Positions 1-8,397 of a stretch of DNA of 64,000 nucleotides are shown piece by piece. The position numbers and the translations under genes were made by a program. The DNA lies in NCBI RefSeq assembly GCF_001908375.1, contig NZ_CP017241.1, positions 2,855,001-2,919,000 of the forward strand, in the 5' to 3' direction. Each line of letters begins with the position of its first letter. The first letter of the stretch is position 1. Source of the stretch: Rhizobium etli 8C-3. GTDB lineage: Bacteria > Pseudomonadota > Alphaproteobacteria > Rhizobiales > Rhizobiaceae. The notes under the pieces are model-generated. The model ran no database searches. It had not been told where the DNA came from and was given only the letters and a program-made list of their open reading frames with translations.

Positions 1-416
1 AGGCGTCGGCCCGCGAGGTGATGGGCCGCCTCAACCCGAACTTCAAGCGCTTCAAAGAGCCCGTAAAGGCACTTTCGGGAGGCCAGCGGCAGTCGGTGGC
101 GATCGCCCGAGCGATCCTCTTCAACGCCCGCATCCTGATCATGGACGAGCCGACTGCAGCCCTTGGCCCCCAGGAAACGGCCCAGGTCGGCGAGCTCATC
201 AAGCAGTTGAAGAAGGAAGGCATCGGCATCTTCCTCATCAGCCACGACATCCATGATGTCTTCGATCTCGCTGACCGCGTTTCGGTGATGAAGAATGGTC
301 AGGTCGTCGGCCACGCCCGCACCGAAGACGTAACCAAGGACGAGGTGCTCGGCATGATAATCCTTGGCAAGGTGCCGCCAAAGGCGATCCCCGGCCCCGG
401 CGCCATGCAGGCTTGA
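1..416 (+). CDS. Sugar ABC transporter ATP-binding protein, 3' part (FrcA-like)
   Basis: The reading frame is open from the window edge, so the start and the Walker A half lie upstream. What remains is the C-terminal ~137 residues of a nucleotide-binding subunit: the ABC signature LSGGQRQS, a Walker B segment [11 protein letters not shown], and the switch histidine in LISHD. The tail ([13 protein letters not shown]..., ending in a Gly/Pro-rich segment) is typical of single-domain sugar importers of the rhizobial fructose/ribose type (FrcA-like). It would hydrolyse ATP on the cytoplasmic face to power sugar uptake with a periplasmic binding protein and permease encoded upstream. A strong terminator follows, so it is the last gene of its operon. 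The substrate is inferred from overall resemblance only. Confidence 0.85.
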   Translation, partial: ASAREVMGRLNPNFKRFKEPVKALSGGQRQSVAIARAILFNARILIMDEPTAALGPQETAQVGELIKQLKKEGIGIFLISHDIHDVFDLADRVSVMKNGQVVGHARTEDVTKDEVLGMIILGKVPPKAIPGPGAMQA

Positions 417-439
417 AGGACCAGACACGTGAAGACCCA

Positions 440-470
440 AGTCCGCCGTTCGCAAGAATGGCGGACTTTT
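440..470 (+). terminator. Rho-independent terminator of the sugar ABC operon
   Basis: Inverted repeat AGTCCGCC (440-447) / GGCGGACT (460-467), extended by GTT/AAT inside the loop side, followed by a run of T. It lies 24 bases after the ABC ATPase stop codon. Confidence 0.85.
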
Positions 471-548
471 CAATTTGGAGATTGAAGCGCAGGGCAAGCT
501 AGGCTAAGAACCAGCCATCGGACAGGCGATTCAAGCCGCCTCAGGCAT

Positions 549-625
549 GCACCCGTAGCTCAGCTGGATAGAGTGTTGGATTCCGATTCCAAAGGTCACA
601 GGTTCGAATCCTGTCGGGTGCGCCA
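549..625 (+). tRNA. tRNA-Arg (anticodon CCG)
   Basis: A 77-nt cloverleaf. The acceptor arms GCACCCG and CGGGTGC pair fully, the D-arm is GCTC..., and the anticodon stem TTGGA/TCCAA encloses the loop TTCCGAT (anticodon CCG, reading CGG). The T-arm contains GGTTCGAATCC and an encoded CCA ends it. Insertion-sequence debris begins 8 bases downstream, which suggests this tRNA marks the edge of an accessory segment. Confidence 0.96.
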
Positions 626-632
626 ATTTTCT

Positions 633-717
633 ATTTGTCCATACCGAAGACATAGGTAACAGAACGTACCTAACACATGGGTGACAACCTCGTGCCGAAC
701 GGGTTGTCGATGGTTTG
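633..717 (-). repeat. 85-bp direct repeat, copy 1 (IS end)
   Basis: Matches 1569-1653 in the same orientation with only two mismatches (658 and 693). It carries the last codons of the IS481-like transposase plus the presumed IS terminus. The two copies bracket the truncated transposase. Confidence 0.85.
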
Positions 718-1578
718 CAAAGTCCTCTGTTCCAGGTCGATATATCCCAGATCATAGTGCATGAAGCTGACGAGCCAAATGCCGTCGTCGACTTCCTTGA
801 TTCCAAGCTTCTGTCCGGCCAGTACGGTGGAGATGTTGATCTTCTTGCGATAGATGCAGAGGCGGCCGCAATTGGTGACGAGCGCCTCCCTATCGTGGAA
901 GGGATAGTCGATCTCCGGCAGGCCCCGATAGGGGCGTGACGATGCGACAAAGAGATCTGCCGGCACCTTCATGTCCAACGCCTCGTGCGGCCGCTCCTCA
1001 TTGAATTCGCTGACGAATGCATCAAAGCGGGCCTGCTGCTGCAGAGTGTTCCTGCCAGGTGGCCTCGTCGCCTCCTTCTTCAGCGTCAGATGCATGCGCT
1101 CATGGCGTCCGTTCTGTTGCGGATGGCCAGGCCTAATGCGTTCGAGGCCGATCCCCAATCGCAGCCACCAAACGGACAGCTTCGATAGATTATAGAGGCC
1201 ATTCGGGCTTGCGAAAGGAAGGCCATTGTCGGAACGAATGGCTGCAGGCAGGCCGTGTTCGGTAAAGATCCTGCGGAACGCTTCAAAGACGCCCTGTTCG
1301 CGCGTCGATTCGAAGGCTTCGCAGCAAAGAAGATAGCGTGAGGCCTGGTCTGTGATCGTCAAGGGGTAACAGTAGCGGCCGTTGCCAAGCTTGAATTCGC
1401 CTTTGAAGTCGGCGCACCACAGATCATTGGGCTCAAGGGCTTCCGAAAGCTGCGTGCCAACGGCCTTGTTAGCCCGGTTCCTCTTGCGGGCCTGGCTCAC
1501 AAGGCCGTGTCGATCGAGCACAGCGTGCACCGTGCTCTTTGCTGGAATGCGCACGTCGCCAGCGAGCCATTTGTCCAT
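670..1578 (-). pseudogene. IS481-like DDE transposase, N-terminally truncated
   Basis: About 300 residues of an integrase-core (rve) transposase. The catalytic pattern is visible: Asp in CADFKGEF, Asp in IRSDNG, and Glu in the NGRHERMH segment. The reading begins abruptly near the motif DVRIPAKSTVHAVLDRHG, which in family members is preceded by an N-terminal helix-turn-helix region, so roughly the first 80-100 residues are missing. The break lies just where the second 85-bp repeat begins (1569). The apparent ATG at 1578 is in the joined IS-end sequence and is probably not a true start. It is likely inactive. The family assignment (IS481 group) is by motif recognition. Confidence 0.8.
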
Positions 1579-1653
1579 ACCGAAGACATAGGTGACAGAA
1601 CGTACCTAACACATGGGTGACAACCTCGGGCCGAACGGGTTGTCGATGGTTTG
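1569..1653 (-). repeat. 85-bp direct repeat, copy 2 (remnant of a second IS copy)
   Basis: Near-identical to 633-717. It encodes the same transposase C-terminal codons (..NPFG-RLSPMC) and then diverges at 1654. It is therefore the residual end of a second IS copy in the same orientation, fused to the truncated first copy. Confidence 0.8.
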
Positions 1654-1879
1654 TCCTCCCCACCATCACTTACCTTCCCACAATGAGGTGGGTGGGTTGG
1701 CGCCCACGGCCGACTCACTCCAATGCATTTTCGCAGGCGCGACGAAAGCGTCGAAATCGCTCCCACCGGGCTGAGAATCTGCGGCCGGTCGGGCCGGATG
1801 CACCGAGGACCGTATTTTAGGTGAGGCTGAACGCGTCGGGACGCAGTCATCATTTGTCCCGGCAAGACAGGGCGCCTCC

Positions 1880-2383
1880 TCAAGAGGCTGCCCTGTTGCT
1901 CGTGTTCCGGTAGAGCGTTCCCTCTGCCAGCAGTTCGCGGGTCCGCTTCAGCGTCGACAGCAGGGCGGCCTTGTAGCCGTGTTCGCTGGCGAGCTGAGCC
2001 TGCTCCGTCTGCTCCTCGCGACCGTTCGGCTGTTTGGCACGCAGGCCCATGTAGCAGTAGAAGCGGAGCTGTGGTGCGCCATCTTCATCTTCATACAGTT
2101 CGTTGATGATCGCTCCTTCGCGGGGCCCGGCCGCCTGAAAGAAGGTGATCCTACTCTCATGTTCGAGCGTCACGATTTCACGCAGGTCGTTGCCTCCGAT
2201 CGTTGCTTCCCGCAGGAAATGCGCAGTGCTTTCCTCAATGACCTCGCAACGTGTGCAAAGCCCTGGGGCCAGAAACGAGCGCGCGTCGCGTGCTTTGAGT
2301 TCAAGCCCTTTCCATGCCTGAGCGCGCGTCAATGGGGCTTCGCCTGCCGGGTTCACCGGAACTGTGGCAGTTGAATAAATCAT
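1880..2383 (-). CDS. DUF1857 (AtaL-like SRPBCC) family protein
   Basis: 167 residues with the conserved opening MIYSTATVPVNP-GEAPLTRAQ-WKGLELKAR and a central CEV..E....REATIGG..LRE.VTLE block typical of DUF1857, a small START/SRPBCC-fold family of unknown biochemical role in bacteria. Full length. It is encoded just downstream of, and on the same strand as, the NmrA-like gene (37-bp gap). The pair faces away from a LysR gene, so it is probably the second gene of a LysR-controlled operon. The C-terminal ~15 residues (LYRNTSNRAAS) are less typical. No catalytic residues are recognised. Confidence 0.8.
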   Translation of the reverse strand: MIYSTATVPVNPAGEAPLTRAQAWKGLELKARDARSFLAPGLCTRCEVIEESTAHFLREATIGGNDLREIVTLEHESRITFFQAAGPREGAIINELYEDEDGAPQLRFYCYMGLRAKQPNGREEQTEQAQLASEHGYKAALLSTLKRTRELLAEGTLYRNTSNRAAS

Positions 2384-2420
2384 GATGATCCCTTGTGGTC
2401 AGGTAGCTGCTGCGCTTCGG

Positions 2421-3290
2421 TCAGGCGGAGGCAGCGGTTTCCGAGGCAAAGTCGCGATATGCGCGCAGCGGGCGGCCCAGAAGCGCGGTCAGGCGCTCGA
2501 CGTCGCCGGCCTCAGGCAGCATCCCATCTGTCGAGAAGCGTTCGCCCATCAGACGCATGTCGTATGCCATCCAAGCGGGCACGAACTGCTTTAGGTTTTG
2601 TTCAAAGCCTTCGGTGTTGTCGCCGCCGTAGTTGATTGGGCGAGCAACGACGTCTGACCAGATGGAGGCGATATCGGTTCCGGTCAGCACTTCTGGTCCG
2701 ACAAGGTTGATCCGGTTGATTGGGAGCGGCTCTGGAGCCTGTTCACGGCGCAGAAGCTCGCGGGCGGCTATTTCGGCAGTATCACGGGCATCAATCATCG
2801 CAAGACCCTTCGCACCGATCGGCATTGTGTAGGCGCCGTAGCCCGTGATGACGTCTTTGACCATCAGATCGTTCTGCATGAAGTATGCGGGGCGCAAGAT
2901 CGTAGCTTTGAAATTCATCTGCTCAATCATCCGCTCGACGCTGAACTTGCCAGCGAAGTGCGGCACGTTCACGTAGACGTCGGCGTGGATTACCGACAGA
3001 TAGACGATCCGCTCGATGCCAGCCGACCGGGCGACGTTCAGTGCGATCAGCGCTTGCGTGAATTCATCCGGCACGACTGCGTTCAAAAGGAAAAGCGTAG
3101 AAACGCCAGACATGGCATTGCGTAGTGAATCCACGTCGAGGAAGTCGCCCTGCACGACAGATACGTTCGCCGGTAAGTTCGCTTTCGACGGATCGCGGGC
3201 AATGGCGCGCACGTCAGCACCCTGCTTGACGAGGTGTTCGACAACTTGGCGGCCAATATTGCCTGTGGCGCCGGTGACGAGAATGGTCAT
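2421..3290 (-). CDS. NmrA-like NAD(P)-binding oxidoreductase
   Basis: A Rossmann-fold protein of the atypical short-chain dehydrogenase/NmrA group. The start MTILVTGATGNIGRQVVEHL carries the dinucleotide motif GATGNIG at residues 7-13, then VRAIARDPSKA, with later segments resembling azoreductase/quinone oxidoreductase-type NmrA enzymes. It is cytosolic and probably NADPH-dependent or a redox sensor; substrate unknown. I place the start at 3290, not the longer upstream frame (to 3371), because GGAG sits just before this ATG and the homology begins at the glycine-rich loop. It is divergent from the LysR gene, which is its likely regulator. Confidence 0.82.
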   Translation of the reverse strand: MTILVTGATGNIGRQVVEHLVKQGADVRAIARDPSKANLPANVSVVQGDFLDVDSLRNAMSGVSTLFLLNAVVPDEFTQALIALNVARSAGIERIVYLSVIHADVYVNVPHFAGKFSVERMIEQMNFKATILRPAYFMQNDLMVKDVITGYGAYTMPIGAKGLAMIDARDTAEIAARELLRREQAPEPLPINRINLVGPEVLTGTDIASIWSDVVARPINYGGDNTEGFEQNLKQFVPAWMAYDMRLMGERFSTDGMLPEAGDVERLTALLGRPLRAYRDFASETAASA

Positions 3291-3394
3291 GGAATTTCTC
3301 CGTGTCGGATTGCTTGACACGTCGAATATGCGTGGTTCATTGAGAGTCCAATAGACGGAGAATTTAGACACTCCGTCTCACTGGTGGAACACTC

Positions 3395-4285
3395 ATGTAC
3401 CTTCTTGCGCTAGCTGATTTCAATCTCGTTGCCCGCCATGGTGGCTTCGGCAAAGCGGCGCGGGCGACCGGCCGGCCGAAGGCGACATTGTCGCGCCGTG
3501 TCGCCGAGTTGGAAAGCGATCTCGCTCTGCGGCTGTTTGAACGGGGTGCGCGCAACCTGAAGCTCACCGAAGAAGGACGGGCGCTGTTCGAGCGGACCGG
3601 GGCGTTGCTCGCCGAACTGGACGAGACGGCTGCGACGATTGCGTCCGGCGGTCAGAAACCCAAGGGGAGATTGCGGATCAGCGCCCCGTTGCACTTCTCC
3701 CAGACCGCCATGGGCAGGATCGCCGCGGGCTTTGCCCTCCAATATCCGCAGGTGAGGCTTGAAGTGACGAGTGAGGACCGGTCCGTCGATATGATCGAGG
3801 AAGGCTACGATCTGGTTATCCGGGTCAATCCCGATCCCGACGAAAGCCTGGTCGGGCGGGCGTTTCTGCGCGACCGGCTGGTGGTGGTGGCAAGCCCCGG
3901 ACTTCCCCGCCCGACCGGCGGACGCGCTGCTCCCGGCGTTGCGCGTGGCGCAGGCGAAGCGCAAACTTGGCAGGTGAAGACAGCCGTCGGCCGGTCGACG
4001 ATCAAGATCGAACCCGTGCTCATTTTGTCAACGCTCATCACGGTCCGCGATGCGGTGCGCGCCGGCGTCGGTGCAGGACGCCTTCCCATTTCGCTGGTGA
4101 GCCACGACCTCGCGGACGGCACATTGGTCAATTGGGGGGAAATCGACGGCCCCGAGGTCACTCTATGGACCCTCTACCCCTCTCGGCGGCTGCTCAGCGC
4201 GCGCGTCTCGGCGTTTCTGGACTTTCTCAAACAGGCATTTCCAAATGGAACGCCGGACGAACTAGCCGCCTATATTGGCAGGTGA
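3395..4285 (+). CDS. LysR-family transcriptional regulator
   Basis: 296 residues. The N-terminal winged helix (about residues 5-62) contains FNLVARHGGFGKAARATGRPKATLSRRVAELE, followed by an effector-binding domain (about 90-280) with the usual GRLRISAP start. The subgroup often sits opposite NmrA-type reductase genes and controls them. The 104-bp divergent spacer (3291-3394) should hold its operator, although I do not see an unambiguous T-N11-A box. The segment around residues 170-190 (PGLPRPTGGRAAPGV...) is variable compared with neighbours; the frame stays open, so I do not call a frameshift. Ligand unknown. Confidence 0.85.
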   Translation: MYLLALADFNLVARHGGFGKAARATGRPKATLSRRVAELESDLALRLFERGARNLKLTEEGRALFERTGALLAELDETAATIASGGQKPKGRLRISAPLHFSQTAMGRIAAGFALQYPQVRLEVTSEDRSVDMIEEGYDLVIRVNPDPDESLVGRAFLRDRLVVVASPGLPRPTGGRAAPGVARGAGEAQTWQVKTAVGRSTIKIEPVLILSTLITVRDAVRAGVGAGRLPISLVSHDLADGTLVNWGEIDGPEVTLWTLYPSRRLLSARVSAFLDFLKQAFPNGTPDELAAYIGR

Positions 4286-4713
4286 TGACCGAACCCGCTT
4301 CGGGCCTTAAAGCCATGCAAAGGACGAAATCGGAGATTTCTGGAAGCTCCATCGAGCGTCTCTGAGACGGTCCGCCTCATCTCGACGACTTGTAGCACTA
4401 ATTTCGAACGAATGCCTTCAGCCGAGAAGAACCACGTGAACCAGTCCAATGACCTCAAGCGCCCGATCCACGTTCGAACTGCATATCGCCGTTCCGTACG
4501 TCTTCAAGCTTATGGTGGCCCCGAATCTCTTTAGTCACTCGGGTGCTGGCGCCTGAGCGGGTCCTGGATGGTGCTGATCCAGGACATGGCCGCCGCCGTG
4601 AACGGCCTCGACTGGAAGATCCGTCAAGGCCACGTCGGCAACATCATCAGCTGGAGCTGCCCGCAGTCCTTGGTACCGGGAATGCGATGCGTTGGACAAG
4701 GTTTGCAAGGTCG
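4286..4713 (+). other. 428-bp stretch without a recognised gene
   Basis: No convincing gene. A stretch of about 150 bases ending at 4717 reads in one plus frame as SGSWMVLIQDMAAAVNGLDW... and looks like a coding remnant, but I recognise no family and there is no start signal. It separates the LysR gene from the arsenic cluster and is probably a scar of island assembly. Confidence 0.4.
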
Positions 4714-4749
4714 TTGACATACACAATATATCCGTTATTCTGGATATAT
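4714..4749 (+). promoter_or_regulatory. ars promoter with ArsR operator overlapping the start codon
   Basis: TTGACA (4714-4719), a 16-nt spacer, and TATTCT (4736-4741) form a sigma70-type promoter. The perfect inverted repeat ATATATCC (4726-4733) / GGATATAT (4742-4749) spans the -10 and runs into the ATG at 4748. Transcription should start about 6-7 nt after the -10, i.e. at the ATG itself, and no Shine-Dalgarno sequence is visible, so the message is probably leaderless. ArsR bound to the repeat would block polymerase directly. Confidence 0.65.
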
Positions 4750-5104
4750 GGAATCTAAATTCGCGATAACAGCGCTCGGCGCTTTGGCCCAAGCTACCCG
4801 TCTGGAAACTTTCCGGCTACTCGTTCGGCGTGAGCCGGACGGAGTTCCTGCTGGCGAACTCGCGCGGCTTCTGGATGTGCCTCAGAACACGATGTCGGCG
4901 CATCTCGCGACGCTCTCGCGAGCGGGCCTTATCAAGAGCGAGCGTCAGAGCCGCTCCATCATCTATCGCGCTGATCTTGACGGGCTTCGCGCGCTGACAC
5001 TCTTCCTTCTCAAGGACTGCTGCAACGGAGCGACCGAGCTGTGCGCTCCTCTGATCGCCGAACTTACGCCGTGCTGCACTCCGGAGGCGAAGCTGTCATC
5101 ATGA
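4748..5104 (+). CDS. arsR: ArsR-family metalloregulator (first copy)
   Basis: 118-residue winged-helix repressor. The ArsR/SmtB core spans residues 5-85 (LAQATRLETFRLLVRREPDG, then the recognition helix region VPQNTMSAHLATLSRAGLI). Cysteine pairs CC at 91-92 and CC at 109-110, plus C99, lie at the C-terminal end and are candidate As(III) ligands, as in the ArsR types with C-terminal thiol sites. It heads an operon of six tightly packed arsenic genes and overlaps the next by 4 bases (ATGA). The operator overlaps its own start codon, indicating autorepression relieved by arsenite. Confidence 0.9.
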   Translation: MESKFAITALGALAQATRLETFRLLVRREPDGVPAGELARLLDVPQNTMSAHLATLSRAGLIKSERQSRSIIYRADLDGLRALTLFLLKDCCNGATELCAPLIAELTPCCTPEAKLSS

Positions 5105-5535
5105 GTGATCTGCGGCTTGAACCGATCCCAGGAACCGACCCCAAGCTTAGGAGTGCGCTGCTCGAGGCACATCTGCCGACGGAAGACATCGATGAGGCTG
5201 GCCGCACCTTCTTCGAGGCCGTCTCCGGCGACGGCGAGACCTTGGCGTTTTCTGGGATCGAAAGCTGCGAAGGGAGCTGCCTGCTCCGATCCGTCGTCGT
5301 TCTACCGGAGCACCGCAAGTCCGGTATCGGGCGTCGCGTCGTCGAACTGACATTGAAGGCGGCTTCGGGCGATGTCTTCCTCGCCACCACTTCAGCCGCT
5401 GAATTCTTCGGTGCGCTCGGATTCAGGGAAGTGCGACGGGAAGCAGTTCCGGCCGCGGTTCTCGCGACACGCCAGCTTTCATCCATCTGCCCATCGTCGG
5501 CCACCATCATGAAACTAGACAGGCCGCCGACCTAA
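5101..5535 (+). CDS. arsN2: ArsN2-type GNAT N-acetyltransferase
   Basis: 144-residue GNAT-fold protein. The acetyl-CoA loop region is VVVLPEHRKSGIGRRVVELTLKAA (R/Q-x-x-G-I/V-G pattern), followed by LATTSAAEFFGALGFREV. Its place between arsR and arsC is characteristic of the arsenic-resistance N-acetyltransferase ArsN2. Relatives of the ArsN group acetylate amino groups of organoarsenicals such as arsinothricin; the ArsN2 substrate is less certain. I chose the ATG at 5101, which overlaps the arsR stop codon, giving translational coupling. Confidence 0.82.
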   Translation: MSDLRLEPIPGTDPKLRSALLEAHLPTEDIDEAGRTFFEAVSGDGETLAFSGIESCEGSCLLRSVVVLPEHRKSGIGRRVVELTLKAASGDVFLATTSAAEFFGALGFREVRREAVPAAVLATRQLSSICPSSATIMKLDRPPT

Positions 5536-5549
5536 CACGGACGAAACTA

Positions 5550-6077
5550 ATGACTGAGAAGACCTACAACGTGCTGTTCCTCTGCACGGGCAACTCCGCT
5601 CGCTCTATCCTGGCCGAATCCATCCTCAACAAGGAGGGTGGCGGGCGCTTCAAGGCATTCTCCGCAGGCAGCCTGCCCAAGGGAGACGTGAATCCGCACG
5701 CGCTGAAGGAACTGGATGTTCTCGGCTATCCGTCGACGGGCTTCTCATCCAAGAGCTGGGACGCGTTCGCCGAACCGGGCGCACCGGAAATGGATTTCAT
5801 CTTCACCGTCTGCGACAACGCCGCGGGTGAAGCCTGCCCGGTCTGGATCGGCCATCCGATGACCGCGCACTGGGGTGTCGAGGATCCTGCCGCCGTTGTC
5901 GGGTCAGAGGTCGAGATCCAGCGCGCCTTCGCCCAGGCGGCCCGCTTCCTCAAGAACCGCATCACCGCCTTCATCAATCTGCCCCTGGCCTCCATCGACC
6001 GCATGGCGCTCGAGCAGCACGTCCGCCAGATCGGTTCGCTCCAAGGCGCTTCCGTCAAATCCGCGAAGGCCGAGTAA
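5550..6077 (+). CDS. arsC: Arsenate reductase, low-molecular-weight phosphatase type
   Basis: 175 residues with the phosphatase P-loop C12-T-G-N-S-A-R18 near the N terminus and two further cysteines (C88 in VCDN and C96 in EACPVW) that fit the triple-cysteine relay of thioredoxin-linked ArsC enzymes. It reduces As(V) to As(III) in the cytosol, providing substrate for the Acr3 pump encoded one base downstream. The C-terminal helix region (about 130-175) is longer than in the Gram-positive prototype, common in proteobacterial members. A second, unrelated type of arsenate reductase follows in the same operon. Confidence 0.92.
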   Translation: MTEKTYNVLFLCTGNSARSILAESILNKEGGGRFKAFSAGSLPKGDVNPHALKELDVLGYPSTGFSSKSWDAFAEPGAPEMDFIFTVCDNAAGEACPVWIGHPMTAHWGVEDPAAVVGSEVEIQRAFAQAARFLKNRITAFINLPLASIDRMALEQHVRQIGSLQGASVKSAKAE

Positions 6078-6078
6078 G

Positions 6079-7137
6079 ATGTCAACGTTCGAACGATACC
6101 TGACCTTGTGGGTCTTTCTCTGCATCGTCGCTGGCATCGCCCTCGGGCATGTGATGCCCGGCGTGTTCCATGTCATCGGAGCGGCAGAGATCGCCAAGGT
6201 CAACATTCCGGTCGCAGTGCTGATCTGGCTGATGGTCATCCCGATGCTGCTCAAGATCGACTTCGGCTCCCTGGCGAAGGTCGGCAGCTACTGGCGGGGG
6301 ATCGGTGTCACGCTCTTCGTCAACTGGGCGGTCAAGCCCTTCTCGATGGCGCTCCTCGGCTGGCTGTTCGTCGGCTGGCTCTTTCGTCCCCTACTCCCTA
6401 CCGATCAGATCGATTCATATATCGCCGGCCTAATCATACTCGCCGCGGCCCCATGCACGGCCATGGTTTTCGTATGGTCGAACCTCACCAAGGGCGAACC
6501 GCACTTCACCCTGTCCCAAGTGGCGCTCAACGACGCCATCATGATCGTCGCTTTCGCTCCGATTGTCGGACTTCTTCTGGGATTGTCGGCGATCACGGTC
6601 CCGTGGGACACGCTGACGATCTCTGTGGTCCTTTACATCCTGATCCCGGTGGCCGTTTCCCAGATCGTGCGCAAGCGGCTCACTGCGGACCGCACGACGA
6701 GGTCGCTCGACCGTCTTCTCGGCCAACTACAGCCGCTCTCGCTTCTTGCATTGCTCGCCACGCTGATCCTGCTCTTCGGCTTCCAGGGCGAACAGATCAT
6801 GGCACAGCCGGCTATCATCGGCCTTCTGGCTGTCCCGATCCTGATCCAGGTCTACTTCAACTCGGGACTGGCCTACCTGCTGAACCGGATGTCGGGCGAG
6901 CAGCACTGCGTTGCCGGTCCGTCCGCACTCATCGGGGCAAGCAACTTCTTCGAACTCGCAGTTGCCGCCGCCATCAGCCTGTTCGGCTTCCAGTCAGGCG
7001 CAGCCCTCGCTACCGTCGTTGGCGTTCTCATCGAGGTCCCTGTGATGCTGTCGGTCGTATGGATCGTGAACCGCACCAAGGGCTGGTACGAGGCAGCACC
7101 CGCCGTCTCCAAGAACACCGCAACCGAAAGGACCTGA
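6079..7137 (+). CDS. acr3: Acr3-type arsenite efflux transporter
   Basis: 352 residues, hydrophobic throughout, about ten membrane segments. It contains the family signature around AAPCTAMVFVWSNL (the essential cysteine of Acr3) and the conserved EVPVMLSVVW near the end. It exports As(OH)3 across the inner membrane using the proton gradient. The longer upstream frame is the overlapping arsC in another frame; the start at 6079 follows the arsC stop by one base and gives the standard N terminus MSTFERYLTLWV. Confidence 0.95.
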   Translation: MSTFERYLTLWVFLCIVAGIALGHVMPGVFHVIGAAEIAKVNIPVAVLIWLMVIPMLLKIDFGSLAKVGSYWRGIGVTLFVNWAVKPFSMALLGWLFVGWLFRPLLPTDQIDSYIAGLIILAAAPCTAMVFVWSNLTKGEPHFTLSQVALNDAIMIVAFAPIVGLLLGLSAITVPWDTLTISVVLYILIPVAVSQIVRKRLTADRTTRSLDRLLGQLQPLSLLALLATLILLFGFQGEQIMAQPAIIGLLAVPILIQVYFNSGLAYLLNRMSGEQHCVAGPSALIGASNFFELAVAAAISLFGFQSGAALATVVGVLIEVPVMLSVVWIVNRTKGWYEAAPAVSKNTATERT

Positions 7138-7139
7138 CG

Positions 7140-7562
7140 ATGGACGTCAAGATCTACCACAATCCCGCCTGCGGGACTTCAAGGAACACGCTTGAGATGA
7201 TCCGCAACGCTGGCATCGAGCCGACGGTGATCGAATATCTCAAGACCCCGCCATCGCGCGAGGAACTGGTGAAGATGATCGCCGATGCCGGCCTTTCGGT
7301 CCGGGAGGCGATCCGGGAGAAGGGAACGCCATACGAAGAACTCGGTCTCGCCAACCCCGCGCTCACGGACGACCAATTGCTCGACGTCATGCTGAAGGAG
7401 CCGATCCTCATCAACCGACCGTTCGTCGTGACACCTCTCGGCACCCGCCTCAGCCGCCCGTCTGAGGTCGTCCTCGCTATCCTGCCCGATACCCACAAGG
7501 GTGCCTTCGCGAAGGAAGACGGGGAGAAGGTCCTCGACGAGAAAGGCAAGCGAATTGGCTGA
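7140..7562 (+). CDS. arsC: Arsenate reductase, glutaredoxin-dependent type
   Basis: 140 residues starting [23 protein letters not shown], with catalytic C11 in the HNPxCGTSRN motif and the downstream [15 protein letters not shown] segment carrying the arsenate-binding arginines. This is the enterobacterial (glutaredoxin/glutathione) family, unrelated in fold to the P-loop ArsC encoded at 5550. It begins two bases after acr3, and its stop overlaps the proposed arsH start. Confidence 0.93.
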   Translation: MDVKIYHNPACGTSRNTLEMIRNAGIEPTVIEYLKTPPSREELVKMIADAGLSVREAIREKGTPYEELGLANPALTDDQLLDVMLKEPILINRPFVVTPLGTRLSRPSEVVLAILPDTHKGAFAKEDGEKVLDEKGKRIG

Positions 7563-8265
7563 CACATTCCCGGCACTTCACGATTATCATCTTGTTCCAA
7601 CAGATCTCGAAGCGCTCAGGCCCGCCTTCTCGAAGCACAAGCCCCGTATTCTCATCCTCTACGGCTCGCTCCGGGAGGTGTCCTACAGCCGCCTGCTGGC
7701 GCACGAGGTCCGACGGCTCCTCGAGCGGCTGGACTGCGACGTGCGGGTTTTCGAGCCGAAAGGCCTGCCGCTCCCTGACGAAGCGCCCGTCAGCCACCCG
7801 AAAGTGCAGGAACTGCGCGAACTGTCGCAATGGTCTGAAGGCCAGGTCTGGGTGAGCCCCGAGCGCCACGGGGCGATGACAGGCATCATGAAGTCGCAGA
7901 TCGACTGGATCCCGCTATCGGTCGGATCGGTTCGTCCCACGCAGGGAAAGACGCTTGCAGTCATGGAGGTGTCCGGCGGCAGCCAGTCCTTCAACGCCGT
8001 GAACCAGATGCGCGTCCTCGGTCGCTGGATGCGCATGATCACGATCCCTAACCAGAGCAGCGTCGCGAAGGCTTTTCAGGAGTTCGACGCCGAGGGGCGA
8101 ATGAAGCCGTCATCCTACTACGACCGTGTCGTCGATGTCTGCGAGGAGCTCGTCAAGTTTACTCTGCTGACCCGCGATGCGTCGTCCTATCTGACCGATC
8201 GCTATAGCGAGCGGAAGGAGGAGGCGTCGAAGCTGCAACAACGGGTGAATTTGAAGTCGATCTGA
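7555..8265 (+). CDS. arsH: ArsH NADPH-dependent FMN organoarsenical oxidoreductase
   Basis: 236 residues of the flavodoxin-like NADPH-dependent FMN reductase fold: [26 protein letters not shown] at the FMN phosphate loop, [20 protein letters not shown], and [21 protein letters not shown]. All are hallmark ArsH blocks. ArsH oxidises trivalent methyl- and phenyl-arsenicals to the less toxic pentavalent forms. I favour a TTG start at 7555 that overlaps the arsC stop by 8 bases; no ATG lies in the right place and homologous sequence begins here. It is the last gene of the operon. Confidence 0.9.
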   Translation: MADTFPALHDYHLVPTDLEALRPAFSKHKPRILILYGSLREVSYSRLLAHEVRRLLERLDCDVRVFEPKGLPLPDEAPVSHPKVQELRELSQWSEGQVWVSPERHGAMTGIMKSQIDWIPLSVGSVRPTQGKTLAVMEVSGGSQSFNAVNQMRVLGRWMRMITIPNQSSVAKAFQEFDAEGRMKPSSYYDRVVDVCEELVKFTLLTRDASSYLTDRYSERKEEASKLQQRVNLKSI

Positions 8266-8397
8266 CGGCTACTTATGCCGCCACACCTTCACGGCAGAAC
8301 GCAGCAGGATAACCTCAAGCGCAGGAAGAAGAACCGCGTTCGTGTGAAGCCTTATGCAGACAGGCCGGAACACAAGCAATTGATGAGTGATCGTCAG

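Noticed and set aside
3880..3960. Suspected compensating frameshift in the LysR gene
   Set aside because: The local sequence is variable but the frame is open, and downstream motifs resume normally; divergence of a loop is the simpler reading.
6108..7139. Long frame upstream of the second arsC
   Set aside because: It runs through acr3 in the wrong frame; the true arsC starts at 7140 with HNPxCGTS in place.
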